Assembly: GCA_036846005.1 (NCBI GenBank)
Contig: DAIUCV010000008.1
Coordinates: 1-30,152 of the forward strand
Direction: 5' to 3'
From: DATEXQ01 sp036846005
GTDB lineage: Bacteria; Patescibacteriota; Microgenomatia; UBA8517
DNA length: 30,152 nt
Shown here: in pieces, positions 5,767 through 13,957 of the stretch
Layout of the letters: the number at the start of each line of letters is the position of its first letter
How positions within the stretch are numbered: the first letter of the stretch is position 1
Position numbers and translations under genes: made by a program
Notes under the pieces: model-generated
The model's database searches: none
The model's input: only the letters and a program-made list of their open reading frames with translations
What the model was told of the DNA's origin: nothing

Positions 5767-7254
5767 ATGATAGAAAAAGAAGGACAACAATCTGCAACAT
5801 ACATTCAATTACGGGGGGAGCCTTACCAAAAAACCGTAATGGGTTTAAATGGTCCAGAAAACATTGATGACAGCTTTACCTTCCTTAGTTTGGTAAAAAA
5901 TACAGACTACATAAATAAACTGCCTCAAAAAATATCTGAAGTTGAACATTTACTGGAGCCTTTAACGAAAAAGGGAGGATATTATTTTATCGATTCAAAA
6001 CTTAAGCATGGAAAAGATCTAAATTTTTCAGAAGCATTTAGCTTGGCAACTTTTGTTTTTTCAGCCTTGAATTATCCAGTGAGATCTCAACTTGCAAACA
6101 GAATAAACAATCTTTCTTCTGACGAAACACATCTTTTGCAGGCAACCGCATTACTTTCGTCAATGTCCGCTAAGGAAGGTTTCCATGGTTTAAGCTCCGA
6201 AGAAATCGCAGGAATGGTAGCTGCCACAATTCACCTTGATACCGTAGTCAGGATTAAATCCGACAAAGAAATTACCGCTTTTGGGGGAATGGGGGGAGAC
6301 AGGGGATACCCCTTAAACGGCGAAAACAGTAAATTGTTTAGTCTATCAACTCTTGCTGCGATTGTTCTTTCAACCAAAACACCTGTCCATAAACATCATT
6401 CTTACCCCAATACATCTAAGGTTGCCGGGCAAAGCGCAATTGAAGCATATGGAGCACGTTCGGATTTTTACACCTTAGATTCATTTCAGAAGGTATTAAA
6501 AGATACTAACCTAATTATGACCAGTTGCCATAATACCCGTACACTGCATACTCTGTCTCATTTACTTAAAGGTGAAACTATAAATCATGTTATCGGACCG
6601 CTGTCATTTACCATGTCAGCAGAATCTTCCCTTAATGCAATGGTGGGAGTAAACGAAAAAATTCATCCGGAAATTATTTCAAGAGCACTGGAAATTCTCA
6701 ATAGACAGGGTTTCCAAAAATATAATAATTCTGCCGTTTATTTCGGAACCGATCTTAAAAATATTCCCGTCGAATATCTCAACGCTGAAATTTACACTGA
6801 CTCACCAGAATTAAAATCACATATTGCAATCGATGAGGTGGCACCACCTCCGTACTGTACAGTTGCTGCATTTATGCTAAATGGAGCTAATATCGGATCT
6901 TTTATCTTAGAACCTGAGGATTTCTATACACCTGATGAGTTAGCTTTGATTGATCTAGCGTCTCTTGAAATTCCCAATTCTAGAGAAGGAATATTAACAG
7001 CAAACCATCAAGCCTTAACTGGCAAAGATCTCTCAAAATCGATGTATCTCGCCATGACTACGGGATTGGGAATTTTTCTAAAAGATCATATTAATAAAGA
7101 AGATGCATTTGATTATGAATCAAGAAGGGTAAATATAAATTATTTACGCACCTCAACTTCTGAAGCTTTACAAAATATAATGAACGGACAGGCTTTAAAC
7201 AAACTTGAGGAGTATGTTAAAGCAACTCAGATTTACTCCGGAAATAAATTATGA
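5767..7254 (+). CDS. TrpD-like (anthranilate phosphoribosyltransferase-fold) protein
   Basis: A 495-aa protein of the nucleoside phosphorylase/anthranilate phosphoribosyltransferase superfamily. After about 80 unassigned residues comes the helical N-domain (FSEAFSLATF, EEIAGMVAA). The glycine loop GGMGGD (173-178, TrpD has GTGGD), LFSLST (190-195, TrpD has FNIST), a HKHHSYPNTSK block (208-218) in place of KHGNRxxSS, and a GPLSF segment in place of GPLxNP follow. The TrpD metal-binding Asp-Glu pair is not recognisable. So the fold is clear, but the substrate has probably changed from anthranilate plus PRPP. It is expressed under the T-box and overlaps the BtpA-like gene by 4 nt (ATGA), implying coupled synthesis. 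A thymidine-phosphorylase-like role is an alternative. Confidence 0.85.
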   Translation: MIEKEGQQSATYIQLRGEPYQKTVMGLNGPENIDDSFTFLSLVKNTDYINKLPQKISEVEHLLEPLTKKGGYYFIDSKLKHGKDLNFSEAFSLATFVFSALNYPVRSQLANRINNLSSDETHLLQATALLSSMSAKEGFHGLSSEEIAGMVAATIHLDTVVRIKSDKEITAFGGMGGDRGYPLNGENSKLFSLSTLAAIVLSTKTPVHKHHSYPNTSKVAGQSAIEAYGARSDFYTLDSFQKVLKDTNLIMTSCHNTRTLHTLSHLLKGETINHVIGPLSFTMSAESSLNAMVGVNEKIHPEIISRALEILNRQGFQKYNNSAVYFGTDLKNIPVEYLNAEIYTDSPELKSHIAIDEVAPPPYCTVAAFMLNGANIGSFILEPEDFYTPDELALIDLASLEIPNSREGILTANHQALTGKDLSKSMYLAMTTGLGIFLKDHINKEDAFDYESRRVNINYLRTSTSEALQNIMNGQALNKLEEYVKATQIYSGNKL

Positions 7255-8039
7255 AATTAATCAATAAGATATTACCCAATAAAGCAATAATAGGAATGAT
7301 TCATTTCCCTCCGTTGGTTGGGTATAAAAAATATCCCGGTTTTGATTTTATAGTAAAAAAGACTCTTGACGAAGTTAAATTGCTTAACCTGGGTAAAGTT
7401 CATGCAATTATGGTTGAGAATAATTATGATATACCGCATAAAGAATTCGTCGATCCTGAAATTACGGCGATGATGACAATTCTAACTTACTTGGTCGTAA
7501 ACAATACAAAATTACCGGTAGGTATTAATGTACTTTGGAATGATTACAGATCTGCTTTAGGAATATGTGCGGTAACCGGTGCTAAATTTATACGTATTCC
7601 GGCATATGTTGATACAGTAAAAACTAATTATGGAGTTATGAAAGCCTGTTCTAAAAATGCAGTTAAATATAGAAAAAAATTAAATTTGGAAAACAGGGTC
7701 GCAATACTAGCCGATGTTCAGGTTAAACATTCGGTTATGGTAAATAAAAATAAACCACTCTCACAATCAATTAGGGAATCTATACAAAATAGTGCCGATG
7801 CAATAATTATAACGGGAAAATGGACTGGAGATGAACCTAAAATAAACGATTTAGAAATCGCGAAAAGATATTGCAGGAATATACCAATTTTAATAGGAAG
7901 CGGATCATCTCCCTCAAATCTGCAAACCCTTTTTAAATATGCCAATGGAATAATAGTAGGAACAAATATTATGAAAAACGGTAAGGTTAATAAAATACTT
8001 CTCGGAAAATATATGAAATCCTATAATAGGTTATTCTAA
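7251..8039 (+). CDS. BtpA/SgcQ-family TIM-barrel protein
   Basis: The 262-aa protein matches the BtpA (PF03437-type) pattern along its length: GMIHFPPL near residue 15, MVENNYDIPH, PVGINVLWNDY, GAKFIRI, ILADVQVKHS, ADAIIITGKWTG, and a phosphate-loop-like LIGSGSSPSN plus GIIVGTNIMKNGK. These are strands and loops of a TIM barrel related to phosphate-binding barrels. BtpA is known for photosystem I biogenesis in cyanobacteria and SgcQ for a carbohydrate operon, but the reaction is not established, and this organism is not photosynthetic on present evidence. Coupling to a TrpD-like protein under a T-box suggests both act on one phosphoribosyl-type compound, possibly linked to tryptophan or an aromatic amine. 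That is inference. Confidence 0.88.
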   Translation: MKLINKILPNKAIIGMIHFPPLVGYKKYPGFDFIVKKTLDEVKLLNLGKVHAIMVENNYDIPHKEFVDPEITAMMTILTYLVVNNTKLPVGINVLWNDYRSALGICAVTGAKFIRIPAYVDTVKTNYGVMKACSKNAVKYRKKLNLENRVAILADVQVKHSVMVNKNKPLSQSIRESIQNSADAIIITGKWTGDEPKINDLEIAKRYCRNIPILIGSGSSPSNLQTLFKYANGIIVGTNIMKNGKVNKILLGKYMKSYNRLF

Positions 8040-8097
8040 ATTATTCAATATATAAATCAGGATTATTTTCTCCACGGATATTATAAAACCCATAGTA

Positions 8098-8126
8098 TTG
8101 AAGATGCATTATATAAAATATATAAT
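8098..8126 (+). promoter_or_regulatory. Promoter of the rel gene
   Basis: -35 TTGAAG (8098-8103), 17-bp spacer, -10 TATAAT (8121-8126). The ATG is 11 nt after the -10, so the mRNA would have a leader of only about 5 nt. Confidence 0.65.
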
Positions 8127-8137
8127 AGCTTCTTAAT

Positions 8138-9979
8138 ATGGTACGAGAAAGAGATTGTGATCCGTTAATAAGTCCGGAAAAACTCTCTGATTTTCTTTTA
8201 CAGAGTAAAAAGGCTTCTTCGGCCTTAAAAATAGCAGAAAGATGTCACGCAGGAAAGTTTCGCTATTCTGGTGAATCTTATATTGAACATCCCAAAGAAG
8301 TTGCCAGAATAATCTATGAGGAGTGGGGAATTCATAGTGAAGATTTAATTTGTTCCGCTTTTCTGCATGATGTGGTTGAAGATGCAAAAATCACACTTGA
8401 TCAAATCACTAATTTATTTGGCACCAATGTCTCATTTATCGTAGACGGAGTTTCGCAATTTGAAGCTCAGGATATAACGCACGATAAACCTTTGGATTTA
8501 GATAAAGAAAAAGAATATAAAAAACAAATTGACAAAGAGACTCTGCGTAAGATCTTTTCCTGGCACTACGTAAATGAGACCGTAGGTATTCTTAAACTTG
8601 CCGACAGACTTCACAACAGCAGAACTCTAAATAGTGTTCCAGCCGAAAAGAGAAAACCCAAAGCTCAAGAAACCCTAAATGCATATGTTCCCCTGGCAGA
8701 GGCTTTAGGAATGTGGATGGTTAAAAGAGAATTGGAAGATCTATCCTACGAACATATTGATTCCAAAGAATACCGTGATATGGAAACATCAATTAAAGGT
8801 GATTCCAGGTTAAATGAACAAACTATGGCTTATATTTCATCCACCATAGCCAGATTATTAAATGAAAGTCTAGTTGACGCCAAAGTTTCAGTCCGAATAA
8901 ACAGTTCTTATGCAACAATACAAAAAATTAGAGATGCTGTACTTTCGGGTAAACCGAATTTTAGAATCAGCGATATCAACGATCTTGTTAATTATCGAAT
9001 CACCGTAAAAAGTAAACTAGAGTGTTATAAAGTCTTAGGAATTCTAAACGATTTCTTCGGAAAAAAAGAAAAAAATATGGATTTTTCCCGTTTTGACGAA
9101 TTTATCGCAGATCCCCCCACCAATAATTACCAGGCTTTACAAATGACCATCAACTCTGTGGGTGGAGCAGTTGAAATAGCCGTTGCTACCGAAGATATGG
9201 AAGACTTTAATAATTGGGGAGTAGTCAGTCTTATTAGAAAGGGAGAGAAAAAGCTTGACGACTATAAACTAAAATTGGTTTTTTCAGAGGATGGTAAAGT
9301 AAGATATTTACCCAGAAATGCTACAGTAATAGACTGGCTATATACCGTAAACCCCCAGGAAGCCGCAAGTATTGATAGTGTTGTCATAGATGATAAAGTT
9401 AAACTCTTGTCATATGTCATTCCCAATGCTTCACTGGTAACCGTAGTTATTCCTCACGAAGAAAGAATAGCTCCAGATCCCATTTTACTTAATTACTGTC
9501 TTCCTCAAACCAAGAAAATTATTGAACGCCAAATGGACGAATTAGCCGATTCCAAGTTAATTGATCTAGGCAAGAAAAATTTGAGAAAAATTTTACAGGA
9601 TAGAGGAATATTATATCTTGAAGATTTAGTAGAATCCGGAAAATTGAAAGGTACAACCACAAGTACATTAAAGAATATTTACCGTTTAATGGGTCTAGAT
9701 CAGAGTGAAAATGAAGTTATATCCTGGCTTAATGACAAAGGAATTACCAAAGATAAAATGAATGTATCCACAATCGAAGTAGAAGGTAAAGATCAACCTC
9801 ATATACTCAGTGCTCTCACCTTTCTAATACAGTCAAACATCTTGCTTATTAAGCACATAAAAAACGGCGGTTCTTTTAAGCTTAGACTCTTAATAGAAAG
9901 GCTAAATGAAAATGAAATTAATGATTTGTATAACAAACTAAAATCAGATCCCCGATTTGTAAATATACTTACATGTTAA
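8138..9979 (+). CDS. RelA/SpoT-family (p)ppGpp hydrolase, synthetase domain degenerate
   Basis: A 613-aa stringent-response protein with the order HD hydrolase, synthetase-like, TGS and ACT. The HD domain looks intact: YIEHP (His51), HDVVED (77-82) and KLADRLHN (Asp156). The synthetase domain is recognisable (DINDLVNYRI, NNYQALQ, VEIAVATEDME), but the usual basic catalytic motif is RINSSY and the QxRT part of ExQxRT is lost. Synthesis of (p)ppGpp is therefore doubtful while hydrolysis is plausible. TGS is near residues 370-435, and the ACT domain occupies about the last 70 residues. The gene stands alone with its own promoter and no Shine-Dalgarno sequence. Length is shorter than the typical 720-740 aa. 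Confidence 0.9.
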   Translation: MVRERDCDPLISPEKLSDFLLQSKKASSALKIAERCHAGKFRYSGESYIEHPKEVARIIYEEWGIHSEDLICSAFLHDVVEDAKITLDQITNLFGTNVSFIVDGVSQFEAQDITHDKPLDLDKEKEYKKQIDKETLRKIFSWHYVNETVGILKLADRLHNSRTLNSVPAEKRKPKAQETLNAYVPLAEALGMWMVKRELEDLSYEHIDSKEYRDMETSIKGDSRLNEQTMAYISSTIARLLNESLVDAKVSVRINSSYATIQKIRDAVLSGKPNFRISDINDLVNYRITVKSKLECYKVLGILNDFFGKKEKNMDFSRFDEFIADPPTNNYQALQMTINSVGGAVEIAVATEDMEDFNNWGVVSLIRKGEKKLDDYKLKLVFSEDGKVRYLPRNATVIDWLYTVNPQEAASIDSVVIDDKVKLLSYVIPNASLVTVVIPHEERIAPDPILLNYCLPQTKKIIERQMDELADSKLIDLGKKNLRKILQDRGILYLEDLVESGKLKGTTTSTLKNIYRLMGLDQSENEVISWLNDKGITKDKMNVSTIEVEGKDQPHILSALTFLIQSNILLIKHIKNGGSFKLRLLIERLNENEINDLYNKLKSDPRFVNILTC

Positions 9980-9981
9980 CT

Positions 9982-10010
9982 TTGACGAAGACAGCTTAAG
10001 AGAATAGAAT
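9982..10010 (+). promoter_or_regulatory. Promoter of tyrS
   Basis: -35 TTGACG (9982-9987), 17-bp spacer, -10 TAGAAT (10005-10010), starting just after the rel stop codon. The tyrS ATG is 10 nt after the -10, predicting a leaderless or nearly leaderless mRNA. Confidence 0.75.
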
Positions 10011-10020
10011 AAAAATAGGC

Positions 10021-11178
10021 ATGGCTAATTTAGATATCGATTTCGTATTATCAAGAGGTGTAGAAAATATTTATCCTTCAAAAGAAGCTTTGGCAGCATT
10101 GATGGCAAAGAAAAAAATAAAATTGTATCAGGGTTTTGATCCTTCTATGCCCAATCTGCATTTGGGTAATTTTGTGGGTTTGATGAAACTAAGGCAATTT
10201 CAAAAGTTAGGTCATGAGGTGATATTTTTGGTAGGAGATTTTACGGGAATGATAGGAGATCCATCGGATAAAACCGCAACCCGAAAGAAATTAAGCCGTG
10301 AGGATGTATTAAATAATGCCAAATCCTGGAAAGAGCAGGCAGGAAGGGTTATTGATTTTAAAGGCAATAATGCGGCTCATTTTGAATTTAACAGCAAATG
10401 GAACGATAAAATATCTTTTAAGGAATTGATAGAAATTACATCTAACTTCACAGTCCAACAGATGTTAGAACGTGATATGTTTCAAGAACGCATCAAAGAA
10501 AATAGACCCATTCATTTGCATGAATTCTTCTATCCGGTTGCCCAGGCTATCGATTGCGTAGAAATGGATGTTGATTTGGAAATCGGAGGAAGCGACCAGA
10601 TTTTCAACATGCTTGCAGGAAGAACATTAATGAAAGCAACAAAAGACAAGGAAAAATTTGTTTTGGCAACTAAATTATTAATCGACAGCAAGGGAGAAAA
10701 GGTCGGAAAGACAACCGGAAATGCTCTTTTTCTTAATTCGACACCTGAAATATTTTATGCGGGAATTATGTCTTTCCCCGATGAAACAATAAAACTTGGG
10801 TTTGAACTTTTGACAGAAGTGGATCTAATCGGACTAGATGAAAAAATTAAAAAGAATCCCATGGCAGAAAAGAAAAGGCTGGCATTTGAAATTGTTAGAA
10901 TTCTTTGGGGGGAAAGTAAAGCTAAAGATGCTGAAGGTAGTTTTAAAAAAACCTTTCAACAAAAAGAACCTTCTTTCACAAAGGAAATAAACAACTTCGA
11001 TACATTAGGTCAAACGATTGCTCAATTAGAGGAAGTCGGTTCAACCTCAAATGCCAAAAGGTTAATAGGAGATGGTGCCGTTAAAATAAACGATGCAACC
11101 ATTCTTAACCCTACTCAAAAAATAAATACAGGTGATAGAATAAAAGTAGGTAAAAAAATATTCGTAATAGTTAAATAA
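10021..11178 (+). CDS. tyrS: Tyrosine-tRNA ligase (TyrRS)
   Basis: Class Ic synthetase, 385 aa, that charges tRNA-Tyr. Visible are the tyrosine-binding YQGFDPSMPNLHLGN region (HLGN at 47-50 is the HIGH signature), GDFTGMIGDPS, the GGSDQIFNM motif, and KVGKTTG near residue 226 in place of KMSKS, as is normal for TyrRS. A C-terminal S4 RNA-binding domain (KRLIGDGAVKIN to the end) grips the tRNA. The start has no Shine-Dalgarno sequence but matches the nearby promoter, so it is probably translated from a leaderless mRNA. It is followed by a 35-aa membrane peptide and recG, which has its own predicted promoter. Confidence 0.97.
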   Translation: MANLDIDFVLSRGVENIYPSKEALAALMAKKKIKLYQGFDPSMPNLHLGNFVGLMKLRQFQKLGHEVIFLVGDFTGMIGDPSDKTATRKKLSREDVLNNAKSWKEQAGRVIDFKGNNAAHFEFNSKWNDKISFKELIEITSNFTVQQMLERDMFQERIKENRPIHLHEFFYPVAQAIDCVEMDVDLEIGGSDQIFNMLAGRTLMKATKDKEKFVLATKLLIDSKGEKVGKTTGNALFLNSTPEIFYAGIMSFPDETIKLGFELLTEVDLIGLDEKIKKNPMAEKKRLAFEIVRILWGESKAKDAEGSFKKTFQQKEPSFTKEINNFDTLGQTIAQLEEVGSTSNAKRLIGDGAVKINDATILNPTQKINTGDRIKVGKKIFVIVK

Positions 11179-11179
11179 T

Positions 11180-11287
11180 ATGCTTCTTTCCAAAAAACAG
11201 AGAAAAATATTTACCATCATAATCGCAATAGCCATGTTGGGTTTACTTCTTACTTCTTTCTTACCGTTTTTGTCTTCTTTAAGGTAA
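11180..11287 (+). CDS. Small single-helix membrane peptide, 35 aa
   Basis: A short ORF starting with ATG 1 nt after the tyrS stop codon. The N-terminus is basic (LLSKKQRK) and is followed by one hydrophobic helix of about 22 residues (IFTIIIAIAMLGLLLTSFL) and a short tail ending in Arg. The basic-then-hydrophobic layout is non-random and predicts an inner-membrane peptide with its N-terminus inside. The recG promoter lies partly inside its 3' end. No family is recognised, and expression would depend on reinitiation after tyrS. Confidence 0.55.
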   Translation: MLLSKKQRKIFTIIIAIAMLGLLLTSFLPFLSSLR

Positions 11288-11298
11288 TATATTATAGT
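11270..11298 (+). promoter_or_regulatory. Promoter of recG
   Basis: -35 TTGTCT (11270-11275, inside the small peptide gene), 17-bp spacer, -10 TATAGT (11293-11298). The recG ATG is 15 nt downstream, giving a leader of about 8-9 nt with no Shine-Dalgarno sequence. Confidence 0.55.
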
Positions 11299-11313
11299 TT
11301 TTATTAAGAATTC

Positions 11314-13341
11314 ATGATCAGACTAAGCGATAGGATAGAAAAACTTCCTTTTGTAGGACCTTATTACGCGAGAAAACTGGAAAAACTAAATATTTCTTCA
11401 ATCGAAGAACTTCTTCTTCATGTACCCAGCAGATACTTAGATTACAGAAATAAAGAAAAAATAAAAAATGTACAAGTCGGAAATATTTACGTTGTCAGGG
11501 GAACATTAACTTTCATTAAAAACCAATACACCCGAAGCGGTAAAAAAATTCAAATAGGAAAAATCAAAGACTTAACAGGAGAGATTACTCTTATTTGGTT
11601 TAATCAACCTTATTTGGTAAGAACTATTCATCAAGGAGATGAATTACAAATAGCGGGCGAGGTAGGCTGGTTCGGACGGGTGAAAGCGTTTGTTTCTCCG
11701 GAATTTGAGAAAATACAGGAAAGCAGGAAAGTATCTTCAACAGAAGGGCTGGTTCCTATTTATCCCGAAACATCAGGGCTTTCATCCAAATGGATTAGAA
11801 ACAGAATAAGAAACGCATTTAGTATTCTTGGTAATGATCTTAATGAGTTCTTGCCCCAGGAATTACTGACAAAAGAAAAACTTCCCGATTACCAGTCGTC
11901 CGTAAAAGAAATTCATTTCCCCGATACGTATGAAGAAGCTGAAAAAGCACGAAACAGACTTGCTTTAAACGAACTTCTTTTTTTCCAACTCACAAGTTTA
12001 TACAGAAAAAGTAAATGGCAGAAAAATAGGGTGGTTTACCCCTTGAAAGTTGAAATTGAGAAAATTAGAGAATTTATAAACTCTTTTCCCTTCAAACTAA
12101 CCCCTTCTCAGAAAAGATCTGTTGAAGAAATTCTATCGGATTTGAAAAGACCGATTCCGATGAATAGGCTTTTGGAAGGAGACGTAGGCAGCGGAAAAAC
12201 CGTGGTTGCAGCCATAGCTGCTTTTGTAAGCTTTCTAAACGGAAAAAGATCTGTAATCATGGCTCCTACCCAAATTCTGGCCGAACAACACTTTGAAACC
12301 CTAACTTATCTTTTTCGGAATTATAAGATAAGAATCGCGCTTGTCACGTCCGGAGGTGTTAAAAAAGAGGCAGGAAATGTAGATTTATTTGTAGGAACTC
12401 ATGCACTTCTGCATAAAAATGAAGGTTTTGAAAACGTTGCCCTGGTGGTAATAGACGAACAACATAGGTTCGGAGTTGAACAGCGTAGCCACCTGATTAA
12501 AAAAATGAGAACTGGAAACGTTGCTCCCCATGTTTTAACCATGACCGCAACTCCAATTCCCAGAACTGTTGCCTTAACCTTTTATCAGGATCTGGATTTA
12601 TCAACTCTCGATGAACTTCCTAAAGGACGAATCTCCATAGTTACTTGGATAGTTCCTCCAATAAAAAGAGATAAAGCCTATGACTGGATTAAGGATAAAA
12701 TAGAACAGGACAAGATTCAGGTATTTATAATCTGTCCTCTTATCGAAGAATCGGAAAAGGAAAGCATGAAGGATGTAAAAGCAGTCAAAGCCGAATACGA
12801 ATCTCTGAGGAAAATATTTAAATGTTTTAAAGTAGGCCTTCTTCACGGAAAATTAAAATTGTTTGAAAAAAATAAAGTAATACAGGATTTTAAAAAAGGA
12901 AAAATAAATATTTTAGTGTCCACTCCGGTTGTGGAAGTGGGAATAGATATTCCGAATGCAAATATTATGCTTATCGAAGCAGCCGAACGGTTTGGTCTGG
13001 CTCAACTTCACCAATTAAGAGGTAGGGTGGGGAGGGGAACCAAAAAGAGTTATTGTTTATTATTTGCCGACAAACAATCACCAAAAACATCTCTTAGGTT
13101 GCGGGCTTTGCAAAAAGAAAAATCGGGTTTTAAACTGGCAGAAATCGATCTTAGATTAAGAGGTCCGGGAGAAATTTTCGGATTAAGACAGCACGGTTTT
13201 CCCGAATTAAAAATAGCCACCTGGCAAGATATCACCCTTATCAGAAAGACTAAAGAAATTGCCCAGGAAGCGATTAATAATCCCAATAAATATAAGACTC
13301 TCATTAAGAAACTGAAAAATGTCCCTTTTGATGCAAATTAG
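11314..13341 (+). CDS. recG: ATP-dependent DNA helicase RecG
   Basis: Superfamily 2 helicase, 675 aa, that remodels stalled replication forks and branched DNA. The N-terminal wedge/OB domain is present (VVRGTLTFIKNQYTRSGKK, ITLIWFNQPYL). Next come Walker A GDVGSGKTVV (near 288-297), DEQH box VVIDEQHRFG (near 378-387), motif III MTATPIPRT, motif V PVVEVGIDIPNA and motif VI QLRGRVGRG, then the TRG-type C-terminal segment with LRGPGEIFGLRQHG. Length is close to the family norm. It precedes rpmF-nusB-acpP-rnc, but rpmF has its own promoter in the 50-nt gap, so recG is likely transcribed separately. Confidence 0.97.
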   Translation: MIRLSDRIEKLPFVGPYYARKLEKLNISSIEELLLHVPSRYLDYRNKEKIKNVQVGNIYVVRGTLTFIKNQYTRSGKKIQIGKIKDLTGEITLIWFNQPYLVRTIHQGDELQIAGEVGWFGRVKAFVSPEFEKIQESRKVSSTEGLVPIYPETSGLSSKWIRNRIRNAFSILGNDLNEFLPQELLTKEKLPDYQSSVKEIHFPDTYEEAEKARNRLALNELLFFQLTSLYRKSKWQKNRVVYPLKVEIEKIREFINSFPFKLTPSQKRSVEEILSDLKRPIPMNRLLEGDVGSGKTVVAAIAAFVSFLNGKRSVIMAPTQILAEQHFETLTYLFRNYKIRIALVTSGGVKKEAGNVDLFVGTHALLHKNEGFENVALVVIDEQHRFGVEQRSHLIKKMRTGNVAPHVLTMTATPIPRTVALTFYQDLDLSTLDELPKGRISIVTWIVPPIKRDKAYDWIKDKIEQDKIQVFIICPLIEESEKESMKDVKAVKAEYESLRKIFKCFKVGLLHGKLKLFEKNKVIQDFKKGKINILVSTPVVEVGIDIPNANIMLIEAAERFGLAQLHQLRGRVGRGTKKSYCLLFADKQSPKTSLRLRALQKEKSGFKLAEIDLRLRGPGEIFGLRQHGFPELKIATWQDITLIRKTKEIAQEAINNPNKYKTLIKKLKNVPFDAN

Positions 13342-13352
13342 AGTTAAAGTGA

Positions 13353-13381
13353 TTTACTTTATTAGCTTTTCAGGTTAAAAT
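13353..13381 (+). promoter_or_regulatory. Promoter of the rpmF-nusB operon
   Basis: -35 TTTACT (13353-13358), 17-bp spacer, -10 TAAAAT (13376-13381). The rpmF ATG follows 10 nt after the -10, again predicting a leaderless or nearly leaderless transcript. Confidence 0.6.
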
Positions 13382-13391
13382 CGACAATTGT

Positions 13392-13553
13392 ATGGCACCG
13401 CAACCTAAAAGAAAACATACCAGAAGAAGATCAAACTTAAGAAAGAACTCAAAATCTAATGCACTTAGATTTCCTACTTTAGTGGTTTGTTCCTCCTGCA
13501 AGAAACTCAAAGAACCTCATAAAGCGTGTCCTAATTGTGGATTCTACAAATAA
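13392..13553 (+). CDS. rpmF: 50S ribosomal protein L32
   Basis: A 53-aa zinc-ribbon ribosomal protein. The start MAPQPKRKHTRRRSN carries the basic, rRNA-binding N-terminus of L32, and CSSC (33-36) plus CPNC (46-49) form the zinc site. Its stop TAA overlaps the nusB ATG by one base (TAATG), so nusB is translationally coupled. It lies beside nusB, an ACP-like gene and rnc, a remnant of the rpmF-fatty acid synthesis-acpP-rnc order of other bacteria, but without plsX or fab genes. Confidence 0.95.
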   Translation: MAPQPKRKHTRRRSNLRKNSKSNALRFPTLVVCSSCKKLKEPHKACPNCGFYK

Positions 13554-13933
13554 TGAAGTCAGCTAATGATCCCAGACATCAGAAAAGAAGAGAGGTAGTT
13601 AAGGAGCTCTTTGCTGAGAGCTTCGCCAACCAACCCAGTTTGGATGAAATCACCCAAAAAATTATTCAGGGTAAAGTAGTAATAGATGAAAAAATAAAAA
13701 ATGCCGCTCCTACCTGGCCTGTCGATAAATTAAACAGGATTGATCTGGCAATATTAAGACTGGCCGTATATGAACTGGGTGAAGCGACAACTCCTCCAAA
13801 AGTAGTAATTGATGAAGCTGTAGAATTAGCCAAAGAGTTCGGAAGCGAAAATACACCCTCATTCGTAAACGGAGTATTGGGAACAATTTATAAAGATATA
13901 AACCCCGAAAAATCTTCATCTGGCAAAAGTTAA
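13553..13933 (+). CDS. nusB: Transcription antitermination factor NusB
   Basis: All-helical RNA-binding protein, 126 aa, that with NusE (S10) binds boxA RNA to support rRNA antitermination. Family features include RRxVVKELFAESF near the N-terminus, the central WPVDKLNRIDLAILRLAVYEL block with the IDxAILRLAxYE signature, PPKVVIDEAVELAKEFG and the closing FVNGVLG. I start it at ATG 13553, which overlaps the rpmF stop, rather than at an in-frame ATG 18 nt earlier inside rpmF. It lies between rpmF and the ACP-like gene in one operon. Confidence 0.95.
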   Translation: MKSANDPRHQKRREVVKELFAESFANQPSLDEITQKIIQGKVVIDEKIKNAAPTWPVDKLNRIDLAILRLAVYELGEATTPPKVVIDEAVELAKEFGSENTPSFVNGVLGTIYKDINPEKSSSGKS

Positions 13934-13957
13934 AACAATAATTTATATTGAATAGTT

